DNA from: CANLBN01 sp050633825
Lineage (GTDB): Bacteria > Pseudomonadota > Gammaproteobacteria > Pseudomonadales > Cellvibrionaceae
Direction of reading: 5' to 3'
NCBI GenBank assembly: GCA_050633825.1
Contig: JBOEHG010000020.1
Span: forward strand, 1 to 64,000
Length of the DNA: 64,000 bases
Position 1 is the first letter of the stretch; the number at the start of each line of letters is the position of its first letter. A program made the position numbers and the translations under genes. The notes under the pieces are model-generated. The model searched no databases. It was not told the DNA's origin and was given only the letters and a program-made list of their open reading frames with translations. Below, piece after piece: positions 45,632 to 54,780 of the stretch.

Positions 45632-45934
45632 AGGTCTCGGATCATAGGTTGTTTATTGTATTAATATGCCATAATAAAACGCGAAGTATAAGCGTTCCTG
45701 CTCATTGTGAATGCCTATCCGCTTAGTCGACTTGGTGTTGCATTATTTGGCAATAGTTTTATCCAGCGGCTCCATGTAAGAGATATTTATAACCTTCAAT
45801 GGAGTAAAGAGCCTTCAGCCCTAATTAATAGTCTATGTTGATTTAGGTGTCAAATAAAAAGAGAGGTTTTTTCAAATTTTGTATGAATTATAGGCACTTA
45901 TCTAGTCAAAAGCCGTATTTGCAAAAAATATGTT
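45632..45934. other. 303-base intergenic stretch
   Basis: It separates the GGDEF-EAL start from the cysE stop, both on the minus strand, so it should hold the promoter of the former. I see one inverted repeat, CTCCAT (45770-45775) and ATGGAG (45799-45804), in a loose hairpin. No coding frame, tRNA or known RNA motif is evident. Confidence 0.45.
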
Positions 45935-46726
45935 TTATTGGCGTTTACAACGTAAATCCTGGCACATATCCAATGCTGGCTGTTGCGCTACCGCATCACC
46001 AATAATTGTTGCGGGTACACCGGCAACTACTTTGTGTGCCGGGACATCTTTTAGGACAACGCTACCAGAGCTAACGTGTACGCCTTCCCCTATTTCTATA
46101 TTCCCCAAAATTTTTGAGCCAGCACCGATCAGCACCCCTTGGCGAATTTTAGGGTGGCGATCGCCACTTTCTTTCCCGGTTCCTCCGAGTGTGACGGATT
46201 GCATAATGGAAACATTATCCTCTACCACAGCAGTTTCCCCAATGACAATCCCGGTACCATGGTCGAGCATAATCCCTTTGCCTATGCGGGCAGCGGGGTG
46301 AATATCAACACTGAATGCAGTAGAAATATGGTTTTGTAAAAACAGTGCGAGGGGTTGCCGTTTATTTTCCCATAACCAATGTGCAACGCGATACGCTTGT
46401 AGTGCGTGGAAGCCTTTATAAAACAATAGCGGTGTTGAAACACAATCGCAGGCTGAATCACGCTCATAGGTTGCGACAATATCGGCACGTACAGCATCGC
46501 CAATGTCAGATGATTCGGTAAGGGCTTCTTCAATCATTTCACGAATCAATAATGCAGACGCGGCAGGGCTGTCCAGCTTGTTTGCTAGGTGAAAGCTTAG
46601 AGCATCTTCTAGGGCGTGATGGTTTAAAACAGTTGCGTGTAAAAAACTTGCAAGGATAGGTTCTTGCTCGGCATGTTCAGCCGTTGTTTTTTTGATCATG
46701 TTCCAAACGGGATCATTGGTGCTCAT
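45935..46726 (-). CDS. cysE: Serine O-acetyltransferase
   Basis: Transfers acetyl from acetyl-CoA to serine, the committing step of cysteine synthesis. At 263 residues it is the long CysE form with an N-terminal helical domain (about 1-140) and a left-handed beta-helix of hexapeptide repeats (about 145-245; IHPAARIGKGIMLDHGTGIVIGE). The catalytic His and Asp (DIHPAA, LDHGTG) are present. The C-terminus lacks the usual terminal Ile of the E. coli protein, which binds cysteine synthase. Single gene, followed upstream by srkA on the same strand. Confidence 0.96.
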   Translation of the reverse strand: MSTNDPVWNMIKKTTAEHAEQEPILASFLHATVLNHHALEDALSFHLANKLDSPAASALLIREMIEEALTESSDIGDAVRADIVATYERDSACDCVSTPLLFYKGFHALQAYRVAHWLWENKRQPLALFLQNHISTAFSVDIHPAARIGKGIMLDHGTGIVIGETAVVEDNVSIMQSVTLGGTGKESGDRHPKIRQGVLIGAGSKILGNIEIGEGVHVSSGSVVLKDVPAHKVVAGVPATIIGDAVAQQPALDMCQDLRCKRQ

Positions 46727-46766
46727 GTCTACATCTCTATAGTCGTTATACTAAATTGTCGTTATG

Positions 46767-47744
46767 CTAAATCAATTTTAAAACAGGTTCGTCTAGTGCG
46801 GCTAGTTGTTCTCGCAAAGATAAGATATGTTCAGCCCAGTAACGTTCCGTATTAAACCATGGAAAATTATGGGGAAAAGCTGGATCTTCCCAGCGGCGAG
46901 CAAGCCAAGCTGAATAATACATTAAGCGCATTGCTCTGAGAGGCTCAATCAATTGTAATTCTCTCGACGCAAAATCACAGAACTCGCTATAGCCTTCCAT
47001 AATATCAGCTAATTGCAAGCAGCGTTGTTGATAATCACCGGATAATAACATCCACAAGTCTTGAATCGCAGGACCATTGCGAGAGTCATCAAAGTCGACA
47101 AAATGCGCATGATCATCCCGCCATAGAATATTGCCAGGGTGGCAATCGCCATGAAGGCGAATATTATTGTAGTCAGACTGTGAAAACACTGAATCGATAC
47201 GAGCAATTAAATCACGCGCTAAAGTTTCATAAGCGGGGATAAGGTCAGTAGGGATAAAATCGTTATTCAGTAAATAATCGCGGCTATCATTAGCGTAGTG
47301 TTGACTGCTGATGGTCGGCCTATGTTCGAAAGTTTGCTGCTTGCCAACACTATGAATTCGCCCTATAAAGCGACCAATGACTTCCAGGTGATCACCATTA
47401 TCCAGTTCGGGCGCATGGCCTCCACGGCGCGTATAAAGTGCAAAACGATAACCCTCATAGTTCAATAAGCTCTTTCCATCAAACAATAGGGGGGGGACGA
47501 CGGGAATATCCAGCTCGCTTAAATGGAGTGTGAAGCGATGTTCTTCAATAATTTGCTCATCAGTCCAACGATTAGGGCGATAAAATTTGGCGATAATGGG
47601 TTGCTCATCCTCGATGCCAACTTGATAAACACGATTTTCATAACTGTTAAGTGCCAAAATACGTGAATCGCTTAAATAGCCTAAGCTTTCAACAGCGTTA
47701 ATTACAGCATCTGGTGTTAAGGCATAATAATCAGTTTGCGTCAT
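46767..47744 (-). CDS. srkA: Stress response kinase SrkA (YihE/RdoA)
   Basis: A 325-residue protein kinase-like enzyme of the APH/choline-kinase superfamily. Family patterns: LNSYENRVYQVG near 33-44, HGDCHPGNILWRD (catalytic HGDxHxxN near 200) and VDFDDSRNGPAIQDLW (metal-binding DFD). E. coli SrkA protects against programmed death under envelope stress by phosphorylating unknown targets. Its start lies 14 bases inside the DTW gene, so the two are coupled. Confidence 0.95.
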   Translation of the reverse strand: MTQTDYYALTPDAVINAVESLGYLSDSRILALNSYENRVYQVGIEDEQPIIAKFYRPNRWTDEQIIEEHRFTLHLSELDIPVVPPLLFDGKSLLNYEGYRFALYTRRGGHAPELDNGDHLEVIGRFIGRIHSVGKQQTFEHRPTISSQHYANDSRDYLLNNDFIPTDLIPAYETLARDLIARIDSVFSQSDYNNIRLHGDCHPGNILWRDDHAHFVDFDDSRNGPAIQDLWMLLSGDYQQRCLQLADIMEGYSEFCDFASRELQLIEPLRAMRLMYYSAWLARRWEDPAFPHNFPWFNTERYWAEHILSLREQLAALDEPVLKLI

Positions 47745-48489
47745 TAGGTATCAAGTTTTGTAAGTAATGATGAGAGGTGGTGATTGTAGGGGGTTTATTG
47801 GCTCGCGTCGCTAAACAATGTTGATTAAAGATAGAAAAATAATGTTTCAATGCCTCTGCATTATCAGTCTCGCCATATAAATGTAAGGCCTCAGCAACTG
47901 CTTGAGCGGTTGATAATTGAGCGTCAGATAAGGGCTTTCTCACATAATTAATCGAATTATCAGTGTCTACGTTAGGGCCGGAGGCAATATTTAAGCGTGG
48001 AATGCCTTGTAAATAAGGTGTTAATTTGGCCATTCGTGCCGCTTGTTTCCATGTGCCGTCTAACACAATAAGGGTTAGTGGTTTATGTTTTATCTCTTCT
48101 GATTCAGTGGCATGCTCTTGCTCAATATCCATTTTTTGTTTGTCGTTATCATTTTCAGGAAAAAGCAGTAGTAATTGCCGAGAATCATCATTTAATTGCT
48201 TTATTAAGGCATCATCAGTGTTGGTGCGTGACCAAGTAAAAGCAGTGCTTGAATGAGGGAATAAGTCACAGATTAAGCGACCAGTATTCGTTGGCTTATA
48301 AAGCTCTTTAGGGTGTAATAATATAATGAAATTTAACGTGCTTGAGAGTTTAACTTTCCAAGCACAAAAGCAAGCTGTTAGCGCCATATGGCAATGATGG
48401 CAGCGAGATACTTGACTGCCTCTAGCCTTGAAAATTTTAGTGGCTTGTTGTCGTTGTTCGATAACAAGCTGATTGAATGTTTTTCTCAT
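47731..48489 (-). CDS. DTW domain protein, tRNA acp3U modification
   Basis: A 252-residue DTW-domain (TDD superfamily) protein. Zinc-type cysteines CHHCHMALTACFC near 30-42 and the eponymous motif LIVLDGTWKQAARM (about 142-155) are present; TapT/TuaA members of this family transfer the 3-amino-3-carboxypropyl group from SAM to tRNA uridine 47. The acidic insert around residues 115-135 (ENDNDKQKMDIEQEHATESEEI, seen here as ENDNDKQKMDIE followed by EHATESEEI) is unusual. Coupled to srkA by overlap. Confidence 0.88.
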   Translation of the reverse strand: MRKTFNQLVIEQRQQATKIFKARGSQVSRCHHCHMALTACFCAWKVKLSSTLNFIILLHPKELYKPTNTGRLICDLFPHSSTAFTWSRTNTDDALIKQLNDDSRQLLLLFPENDNDKQKMDIEQEHATESEEIKHKPLTLIVLDGTWKQAARMAKLTPYLQGIPRLNIASGPNVDTDNSINYVRKPLSDAQLSTAQAVAEALHLYGETDNAEALKHYFSIFNQHCLATRANKPPTITTSHHYLQNLIPNDAN

Positions 48490-48629
48490 ATAATAACGAG
48501 TTTAATTGGGTCTTATAAATATAAGTAGTATTTTAAATTGTCATTATTTATTGGCATAAGCAATTGATTCAACGAATAAAAAATGCCAGACTTGCCGGCA
48601 AGAATAACGTTAGCCTTTAGGGGGAATCC

Positions 48630-49043
48630 ATGGCTTCATATTTTTCACTTTCCGGATTACTGGTGCGTTTTATTGTTGCCGTAACCTTGGTGTTTGCAAC
48701 ATTTAACCCTTCAGGCTATTCCTATTATCACTGGATGATTAATCGAGGTGATACCAGTCTACCATTGTTGGTGTTGGCAGGTGTTGCTTTGCTGATTGGT
48801 TGGGTGATTTTTTTGCGCGCAACACTACGTTCATTAGGTCCTATAGGTATCGTTTTGGCGATAGCACTGTTTGGTTGTTTCGTCTGGTTGGCGGTTGATT
48901 TTAATGTGCTCTCGGTCTCTAGTCAGCCCTTTATCTATGTTGTATTAGTTGTTTTTGCTGCGGTATTAGGTATTGGTATGTCTTGGTCACATATTCGCCG
49001 TCGGTTATCCGGGCAGGCAGATATGGATGATGTTGATCAATAG
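48630..49043 (+). CDS. DUF6524-like small membrane protein
   Basis: A 137-residue inner-membrane protein with four predicted helices (about 7-25, 42-62, 70-95 and 98-117) and a short charged C-terminal tail. VFATFNPSGYSYYHW (about 21-35) is the recognisable family signature. Function unknown. GGGGGAA stands before the ATG. It is divergent from the DTW gene and followed by a strong terminator, so it is a single-gene unit. Confidence 0.85.
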   Translation: MASYFSLSGLLVRFIVAVTLVFATFNPSGYSYYHWMINRGDTSLPLLVLAGVALLIGWVIFLRATLRSLGPIGIVLAIALFGCFVWLAVDFNVLSVSSQPFIYVVLVVFAAVLGIGMSWSHIRRRLSGQADMDDVDQ

Positions 49044-49082
49044 TATTTGACTCGATAGTACTTGAGCAGATAGTGCTCGACT

Positions 49083-49113
49083 AAAAGAGGCATATGTTTA
49101 TGCCTCTTTTTTT
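49083..49113. terminator. Bidirectional intrinsic terminator
   Basis: A perfect 12-bp stem, AAAAGAGGCATA (49083-49094) and TATGCCTCTTTT (49099-49110), loop TGTT, with T-runs on the plus strand and A-runs giving T on the minus strand. It serves the DUF6524-like gene and the convergent truC. Confidence 0.92.
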
Positions 49114-49129
49114 ATTAGCAATATTATTT

Positions 49130-49882
49130 TTAAACCTGCTCTTCTTTAAAGTGTTTTGTTATTTCTCTAAACACGCCATCAATTTCTGTCGTAATTTCAA
49201 GTGGTTTTTTTTCGATAGGGTGAAATAACTCTATTGCAGTTGCGGCAAGTAATAATCGTTTACAGTTGAAGTGTGACTGAAAAAAACGATTGTGGACACT
49301 TTTTCCATATTTGGGGTCACCGATAATAGGGTGGCTAATATGTTTTAAATGTCGACGTAGCTGGTGTTTCCGCCCTGTTTTTGGATAAAGTTCGACCCAA
49401 GAGTAGCGAGTGCTAGGGAATTTGTCGACGGCGAAGGGAAGCTCCAAAGTACTTAGGCACTTAAAAGAAGTTTGTGCCGGTTGCGCTGCTTTTGCGTCAT
49501 ATTTTTGTTTGTTTTTTTTAAAGTCTGCAATAGGTTTTAAGGCGTGATCAATGATTCCTTTTTCCTCTATATAGCCTCTTGTAATAGCCTGATACGTTTT
49601 TTGTATACTATGGTTTTCAAATTGCTCACTAATGTTTTGTGCAATGTCAGAGCTGAGAGCAAATAAAAGTATGCCGGATGTAGGTTTGTCGAGTCTGTGT
49701 ACGGGATAAACCCATTGACCAAGTTGGTCTCGCAGTAAATGCATTGCATTTACTGTTTCCTGCGCATCAATATTACTTTTATGAACCAGTAAACCTGCAG
49801 GCTTGTGAATGGCAACTAAAAAATCATCTTGATAAATAATCGGTAAATGTAATGGTTGGATACCATTTGTATTGTTTATCAT
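49130..49882 (-). CDS. truC: tRNA pseudouridine65 synthase TruC
   Basis: RluA-family pseudouridine synthase; the family member TruC modifies U65 of tRNA-Ile and tRNA-Asp. At 250 residues, with no S4 domain, which fits TruC. The catalytic Asp is in VHRLDKPTSGILLFAL (HRLD, about residues 62-65); GRKHQLRRH lies near 166. The assignment to TruC rather than another RluA branch rests on length and overall pattern. HopJ-like gene precedes it on the same strand with 28 bases between. Confidence 0.9.
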   Translation of the reverse strand: MINNTNGIQPLHLPIIYQDDFLVAIHKPAGLLVHKSNIDAQETVNAMHLLRDQLGQWVYPVHRLDKPTSGILLFALSSDIAQNISEQFENHSIQKTYQAITRGYIEEKGIIDHALKPIADFKKNKQKYDAKAAQPAQTSFKCLSTLELPFAVDKFPSTRYSWVELYPKTGRKHQLRRHLKHISHPIIGDPKYGKSVHNRFFQSHFNCKRLLLAATAIELFHPIEKKPLEITTEIDGVFREITKHFKEEQV

Positions 49883-49910
49883 GCTGGCATCCGAAGAATA
49901 ACCAACAACA

Positions 49911-50267
49911 TTATTTTTTTAATAGGGGCGACTGATCAAAACTAATGCCATCCCAGCCGTATTTTATAAAGGTACGGATGTTGGTGTGATCACTGCCATT
50001 AGGATGTTCTAAAACATCTTCCCGATAGTAAGTGCCAAAACAAGACAGGGTTTGTTCCTTGCTTAAGCTTTGGTCTTTTGCAAAAGCAAATAGTTTACAT
50101 GATCCTTCATTGCTGCCAGCTTCATTGATGACAATATCGCCATCTTCCCCGTTAGTAAATTGGGTCGGTGTATAGTGATAGTATTCACTGATGGTATCCA
50201 TCACTTCATTAAAGGCTACTGTTAATGGAGATTCATTGATTTTTTTGAGTAATTCTTCGAGCTTCAT
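49911..50267 (-). CDS. HopJ family protein
   Basis: A 118-residue protein of the HopJ type III effector family by sequence: LTVAFNEVMDTISEYYHYTPTQF near the N-terminus (read as LTVAFNEVMDTI and YYHYTPTQF) and TLSCFGTYYREDVL, ending KYGWDGISF. The name comes from a Pseudomonas syringae effector screen, but family members occur widely in non-pathogens without secretion systems, so a housekeeping role is more likely. It is followed by truC on the same strand. Confidence 0.88.
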   Translation of the reverse strand: MKLEELLKKINESPLTVAFNEVMDTISEYYHYTPTQFTNGEDGDIVINEAGSNEGSCKLFAFAKDQSLSKEQTLSCFGTYYREDVLEHPNGSDHTNIRTFIKYGWDGISFDQSPLLKK

Positions 50268-50308
50268 AATGATGTTAGGAAAATAGTAATTCTAGATAAA
50301 AAATATGA

Positions 50309-50333
50309 CAGGCCTACGTTAAACCTAAGCCTG
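50309..50333 (-). terminator. Hairpin terminator of the parvulin gene
   Basis: CAGGC (50309-50313) pairs with GCCTG (50329-50333) around a 15-base loop. On the minus strand it is followed within a few bases by ATATTTTTTATC. It lies 18 bases after the parvulin stop. Confidence 0.55.
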
Positions 50334-50350
50334 CCAATGATAATATAGAG

Positions 50351-50632
50351 CTATTCAGATCGACTTGTTGTTTCCAATAAGTGATAGCCAAATTGTGTTT
50401 GTACGGGGCCGTGAACAGTATTGAGTTCGTCATTAAAGACTACTTTATCAAATTCCGGAACCATTTGGCCTTGGCTGAATTGACCTAAGTCGCCCCCTTG
50501 AGCACCGGAAGGGCAACTGGAATGTTCTTTGGCGATATCCGCAAAGTCGGCGCCATTTTGAATTTGCTCTTTGAGTGATAAACATTGTTCTTCGGTATCA
50601 ACCAAAATATGTCTTGCGCTTGCTGTAGGCAT
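50351..50632 (-). CDS. Small parvulin-type peptidyl-prolyl isomerase
   Basis: A 93-residue single-domain PpiC/parvulin protein without signal peptide, so cytoplasmic. SARHILVDTEEQC at the start, SSCPSGAQGGDLGQFSQGQMVPEFDKVVF (read as SSCPSGAQGGDLG and FSQGQMVPEFDKVVF) and TQFGYHLL near the end are canonical. The ATG at 50632 is chosen because the GAGGA that lies inside the preceding ATG-AGG-AAT-ACC codons is its ribosome site. An upstream in-frame ATG at 50644 would swallow that site. Confidence 0.95.
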   Translation of the reverse strand: MPTASARHILVDTEEQCLSLKEQIQNGADFADIAKEHSSCPSGAQGGDLGQFSQGQMVPEFDKVVFNDELNTVHGPVQTQFGYHLLETTSRSE

Positions 50633-50864
50633 GGTATTCCTCATTAAAGTGGTTAGATGAGTTAATTAGTTAGGTGTGAAAACATATTACGTGTATCTCA
50701 CTGTGAAAGTGGTCAAATTTTCAGCTCTCGGTCAATGGCGTTTTCAGTACTAATGTCGTGTGGGCATGCTATCAAATATCTTCTGTGTCGCCAATCAGCG
50801 GTATAAGTTATTTCTACCAATGATGGTTTAAGAGATGAAGTTTTAAGTTTTGTTATATTGCCTT

Positions 50865-52559
50865 CTAGCTTTTACTCCCTAACCTTTTTATTGCTTTGCT
50901 TAAGGCTTCGGTTCTGGTATCACAAAGTTGTGCCCCTGGGATCAATTCAAATACGCCTAAGCGTTCTAGGCTCATTTTGGCTTGATCTTTAGGTTTAATG
51001 ACAAATACATGCCGCAGTGAATCAACAGCATCTCTTATTGTATTTTCTATAGCGAGAGAAATTGTGGTATCAATTAGGGGGACATCACTTAAGTCCAGTA
51101 CCACTGATTGATATTGCTGAATGGTGCTGTGTTCGCGAGCAATGGCTTTTGATACCCCAAAAACCATCGGCCCGCTGAGATACACCAAGAGTACGCGACC
51201 TCCGGCTTCATCCAGTAATGCTTTTTCTTCTGTAGAGAGAGGTACGCCGTCATCAGCATCACTAATCGCTTTAATGTTTTTTTGTTGCAAAGTACTGAGT
51301 CGTTCAATGGTTAATATATTCGCAATAAAAACACCGAGCCCTACGGCTACAATTAAGTCAAAGAAGACCGTTAATAGCATAACGCCATACATAATAAGTG
51401 CAGCGTGACCAGAAACTTTATGTGCCCGTTTAACAAAACTCCAGTCAAGAATATTCACCCCTACTTTGAGGGCAATACCTGCAAGTACAGCTAAGGGGAT
51501 TGATTGGGTCAGTTGTGCTGCACCTAAAATGATAATAAGGAGTGCGGCTGCGCGAATGATGCCGGATAAGGCAGTGCGAGCGCCTGATTGAATGTTGACG
51601 ACGGTACCCATTGTTGCGCCGGCGCCCGGTAGGCCGCCCAATAAACCCGATACAACATTGCCGACACCTTGGCCGATTAATTCTTTATCAGATTTGTGTT
51701 CTTGCCGTGTCAGGCTATCAGCAATAACCGATGTGAGTAGAGAGTCAATGCAGCCCAGTGTGCCTAGTACCATGCCATCTAAAATCATGGCGGTTAATTG
51801 CTCTCGCGTAAATGTAGGTACATTAATGCTGGGTAAGCCCAAAGAAATTTCGCCTATCTTACGGATATCGGCATTAGCGAAAAACGTCATTGCCACAAGT
51901 GTTCCCAATACTAATGCGACTAGTTGGGGGGGGATGTAACGGCTCCATGACTTTGGCATAAAAAATAAAATAGCGAGAGTGAAGGCACCTAGTAGGGTCT
52001 CTTGCGGCTTAATGTTTTGCCATAATTCAGGTAGGGAAGAGAGGGTTCCAGTCACACCGCCGGGGGGGGAGGCTTGTCCTAAAAAGGGGGCAATTTGTAG
52101 AAGAATCAGAATAACGCCAATGCCGGACATAAACCCCGAAATAACACTGTATGGCATTAGGGTGATGTATTTGCCCAGTTTCAGTAAGCCGAGAAAAATC
52201 TGAAAAACACCGGCAATCATCACAACCGTAAAGGCCATTGCTAAGCCGTTATCAGGGTTGCTGGCCATCATCGTGGTCAATACTGCTGTCATGACAACGG
52301 TCATTGGCCCGGTAGGTTCTGATATCAATGTGGGGGTTCCGCCAAATAAGGCTGCAAAAAGACCAACTAATATCGCCCCGTATAAACCCGCTTCTGCACC
52401 GGCACCAGAGGCTACGCCAAATGCTAATGCCATGGGCAATGATACGACAGCGGCTGTTAGTCCTCCTAGTATATCGCCACGTAAATTATTGAGATGAATA
52501 GAGTTAAAAAGTTGTGGTTTGGATGGGTTTGCTTGCTGCTGGCTATTGATATCGGTCAT
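50865..52559 (-). CDS. SulP family anion transporter with STAS domain
   Basis: About 564 residues with some ten to twelve transmembrane helices (about 25-420), then a cytoplasmic STAS domain (about 440-560; VLDLSDVPLIDTT with the switch-type segment). GGLTAAVVSLPMALAFGVASG and ISEPTGPMTVVMTAVL are SulP signatures. Substrates in the family are sulfate, bicarbonate or other anions; the conserved LGGLPGAGATMGTVVN segment resembles bicarbonate/sulfate members, not decisive. An ATG at 52559 is used; a GTG at 52592 is also in frame. The upstream DNA holds two inverted repeats and a tandem repeat. Confidence 0.92.
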   Translation of the reverse strand: MTDINSQQQANPSKPQLFNSIHLNNLRGDILGGLTAAVVSLPMALAFGVASGAGAEAGLYGAILVGLFAALFGGTPTLISEPTGPMTVVMTAVLTTMMASNPDNGLAMAFTVVMIAGVFQIFLGLLKLGKYITLMPYSVISGFMSGIGVILILLQIAPFLGQASPPGGVTGTLSSLPELWQNIKPQETLLGAFTLAILFFMPKSWSRYIPPQLVALVLGTLVAMTFFANADIRKIGEISLGLPSINVPTFTREQLTAMILDGMVLGTLGCIDSLLTSVIADSLTRQEHKSDKELIGQGVGNVVSGLLGGLPGAGATMGTVVNIQSGARTALSGIIRAAALLIIILGAAQLTQSIPLAVLAGIALKVGVNILDWSFVKRAHKVSGHAALIMYGVMLLTVFFDLIVAVGLGVFIANILTIERLSTLQQKNIKAISDADDGVPLSTEEKALLDEAGGRVLLVYLSGPMVFGVSKAIAREHSTIQQYQSVVLDLSDVPLIDTTISLAIENTIRDAVDSLRHVFVIKPKDQAKMSLERLGVFELIPGAQLCDTRTEALSKAIKRLGSKS

Positions 52560-52589
52560 TTGTCTATAGTTTGGGTAAGGCGTAATTGG

Positions 52590-52622
52590 CACTCGTTGAG
52601 AGTGCTGACGTTAAGACGTCAG
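52590..52622. promoter_or_regulatory. Two inverted repeats before the SulP gene
   Basis: CACTC-5-GAGTG (52590-52604) directly followed by CTGACGT-TAAG-ACGTCAG (52605-52622), both perfect. They sit just upstream of the SulP start and are candidate operators or an mRNA leader hairpin pair. Confidence 0.45.
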
Positions 52623-52643
52623 AGTAACAAATAATCTAAGCAT

Positions 52644-52724
52644 AGGTAAGTAATAGTAGGTAAGTAATAATGGATAAGTGATACAGGTAAGCGATGCAAG
52701 TAAGGAATATAGAGAAGTAATATT
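52644..52724. repeat. Six degenerate tandem copies of a 13-14 bp unit
   Basis: Units with core AGGTAAGTAATA start at 52644, 52658, 52672, 52685, 52698 and 52711. The first two are nearly identical and the rest diverge. Spacing of 13-14 bp is not helical, so a phased protein array is unlikely; replication slippage is a simple explanation. Confidence 0.6.
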
Positions 52725-52821
52725 GCGAGATAATGTAACTGAGCGTTTAAGGCAAATCCAAAACTTTTATTGTCCGACTATATTAAGCAATATTTTTTTA
52801 CCTTTGGGTTACGGCCTAGGC

Positions 52822-54657
52822 TCATGGTTTAGGGTGACCATCTACTCTTAGCTGAAATAAAAAATACGGTGGGATGCAAGCACCTGCACCGGTTTTTGTT
52901 TTAGTGCAAATATAATCATCGTGGCAGGGAGTGTTAAGGTCACACTGCATTAGTGCAGCTGGTCGAACATTATTGCTCAAACAATCAATAAAAGGCTGAT
53001 TTGCTGCTAGGCAGCGGTTAAAACCATATAAAATAGCAATTGAGCCGCAGGTTTCCCCCTCTTTTAAATTACTGCAGTCAGAAGAGCACATACCATTGGG
53101 AAAGCCAACTTTACTTTGTTCACAGTGATGATTGTTGCTGCAGCTTTTTTTACGGGTGAATGTTAATCGATCTTTTAGTGGGTCTGGGTGTTGTTTTAAA
53201 ACACCTAGCTGACAAGCTGCTCCGGCGGTGGGTTTAGTAGTGACACAGCGACCAATTGGCTGGTGCCTATGGCCATTAATGTTTTCACAATGCAGGCCTT
53301 GGTTGCATTGCCATTTTGTAAACGATGGGTCCCTATTTAGAGAGCAGTGAGCCCCTCTTCCGCCTTCATTGTTGATAGCACGTTCGGAAAAAGGGCGAGA
53401 GGGGTTCGGTATCTTGGCATTAAGCAGATTATAATTATATTGGCGGCGTCGAGGAATGTCGCCAATAAAATGCGGCGATGTGGCAGTGTGAATACTATTT
53501 GCAATTGGGGTTGAATCAGCGTCTTTGCCAACAAAATGAAAGCCGGCGATACTTCGTGCTTGATGACAACCAGCGCAACTCATATCATTTAACCGTCTTA
53601 ATAGTGCGTAAGGTGTTTTAATGCTTTTATAGCGAGTAAAGCTTACGTCAGAAAAGTCGCTCTCAGAAAATAGCTGATCAAAAGGTCGATTCGCTAATCG
53701 TGATAAGCCATGTAGTGCATGAGAGCTTACTTTTTTTGCTAAATACTTTTCTGGTATAACTAATAAACCTTGATCTAATTTTGCAATATTTTCTGGCTGC
53801 TTTATATAGTTGAGTAAACTTTTTTTGATGACAGAGTTATTGTTAATAGTGGAGACGGCAGGAGTGTTTTCTAAAGGGCTTAGTTGAAATGCCTTGTGTG
53901 ATGGATCTAATGTGAATACACGTAGAAAATACTCTGCATAGCCGCCCATATCTGGTCGAATGGTCGATGGCCATCGAATAGCCTGCATATTTACTTCAAT
54001 TGATTTTAGTTGTGTCAGTGATATTTTTGACGGATGCAATGGCCCGCTTTTAGCTATCAATTTTTCAGCTAATAGTGGCTTTTTAAGATCCCATACTTTA
54101 GCTGCATGTTGGCAAGCCTGTTGATCATCTTTAACCCAAAAGACAGCGTTAATTGTTAATGGTAAGCGTGATGAAATGACGATGTTACCTTTTTTAGTTT
54201 TATAAGATAAACGATAAATAAGCCTAGTTTCACCACAGGTGTTAGTGGCGAAATCTCGACGATCTAGCCGATTGATGATGCCGACTAATTCATAGTAAGC
54301 ACTTTTAGAATACAACCATTTTTTATTAAATAGGCGGTGCGATTTTGCCATAGTGACACTGAGTTTATTGTCATTTTTTTTGGCTGCATCAAGATCATTA
54401 GCAATAGAATGCACAATGGATTGATAATAAGGATGCTGAGCTAATGCTTTATTGTTTAGCTCTGTCCCATCCCCTAGCCAATTGGCAATAGCTAAGGTGC
54501 TTTCCAAAGTGTTTAATAGTATCGGTGAATCGATAGTTAACACTAATTCAGCTTTTGTTAGTGAGGAGTAAAACAAAGAAATAAAACCTAAGTGGGCTAG
54601 GAAAATATAGTTTTTTAGTATAGAGAATAATTGTTTATTAAAGAATTTCTGTTGCAT
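52822..54657 (-). CDS. Secreted protein with one haem-c motif and Cys-rich C-terminus
   Basis: A 611-residue protein I do not recognise as a whole. A signal or anchor helix (about 15-36) starts it. Residues 40-350 are soluble with no known domain. A single CAGCH haem-binding motif lies at 361-365 (53563-53577) in NDMSCAGCHQARSIAGFHF. The last 180 residues hold about 20 cysteines in small CxxxxC patterns (for example HCSLNRD, QGLHCENINGH, PCHDDYIC), like Dickkopf- or EGF-type modules in other secreted proteins. It may be a periplasmic or outer-surface electron-transfer or matrix protein. It lies alone between the SulP gene and creD, on the same strand as both. Confidence 0.75.
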   Translation of the reverse strand: MQQKFFNKQLFSILKNYIFLAHLGFISLFYSSLTKAELVLTIDSPILLNTLESTLAIANWLGDGTELNNKALAQHPYYQSIVHSIANDLDAAKKNDNKLSVTMAKSHRLFNKKWLYSKSAYYELVGIINRLDRRDFATNTCGETRLIYRLSYKTKKGNIVISSRLPLTINAVFWVKDDQQACQHAAKVWDLKKPLLAEKLIAKSGPLHPSKISLTQLKSIEVNMQAIRWPSTIRPDMGGYAEYFLRVFTLDPSHKAFQLSPLENTPAVSTINNNSVIKKSLLNYIKQPENIAKLDQGLLVIPEKYLAKKVSSHALHGLSRLANRPFDQLFSESDFSDVSFTRYKSIKTPYALLRRLNDMSCAGCHQARSIAGFHFVGKDADSTPIANSIHTATSPHFIGDIPRRRQYNYNLLNAKIPNPSRPFSERAINNEGGRGAHCSLNRDPSFTKWQCNQGLHCENINGHRHQPIGRCVTTKPTAGAACQLGVLKQHPDPLKDRLTFTRKKSCSNNHHCEQSKVGFPNGMCSSDCSNLKEGETCGSIAILYGFNRCLAANQPFIDCLSNNVRPAALMQCDLNTPCHDDYICTKTKTGAGACIPPYFLFQLRVDGHPKP

Positions 54658-54780
54658 AGTTTAGGTTGTTGGCGCGTGGCACTATTTTTATTCTATTAAA
54701 GTTAAAAGATTAACTCTATTCTTGCAAATACTCAACTTTGTTATAGCTCTTATACACTTAAGAACGCCGGCATTAGTATG

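Noticed and set aside
45770..45787. Second GacA-type site (TGTAAG at 45775) in the cysE/GGDEF-EAL gap
   Set aside because: The second half reads TTATAA, matching CTTACA in only two positions, and no GGA-rich RNA or terminator follows.
49911..50267. HopJ as evidence of a type III secretion system or virulence
   Set aside because: The family is widespread in free-living bacteria without secretion systems, and no secretion genes are in the window.
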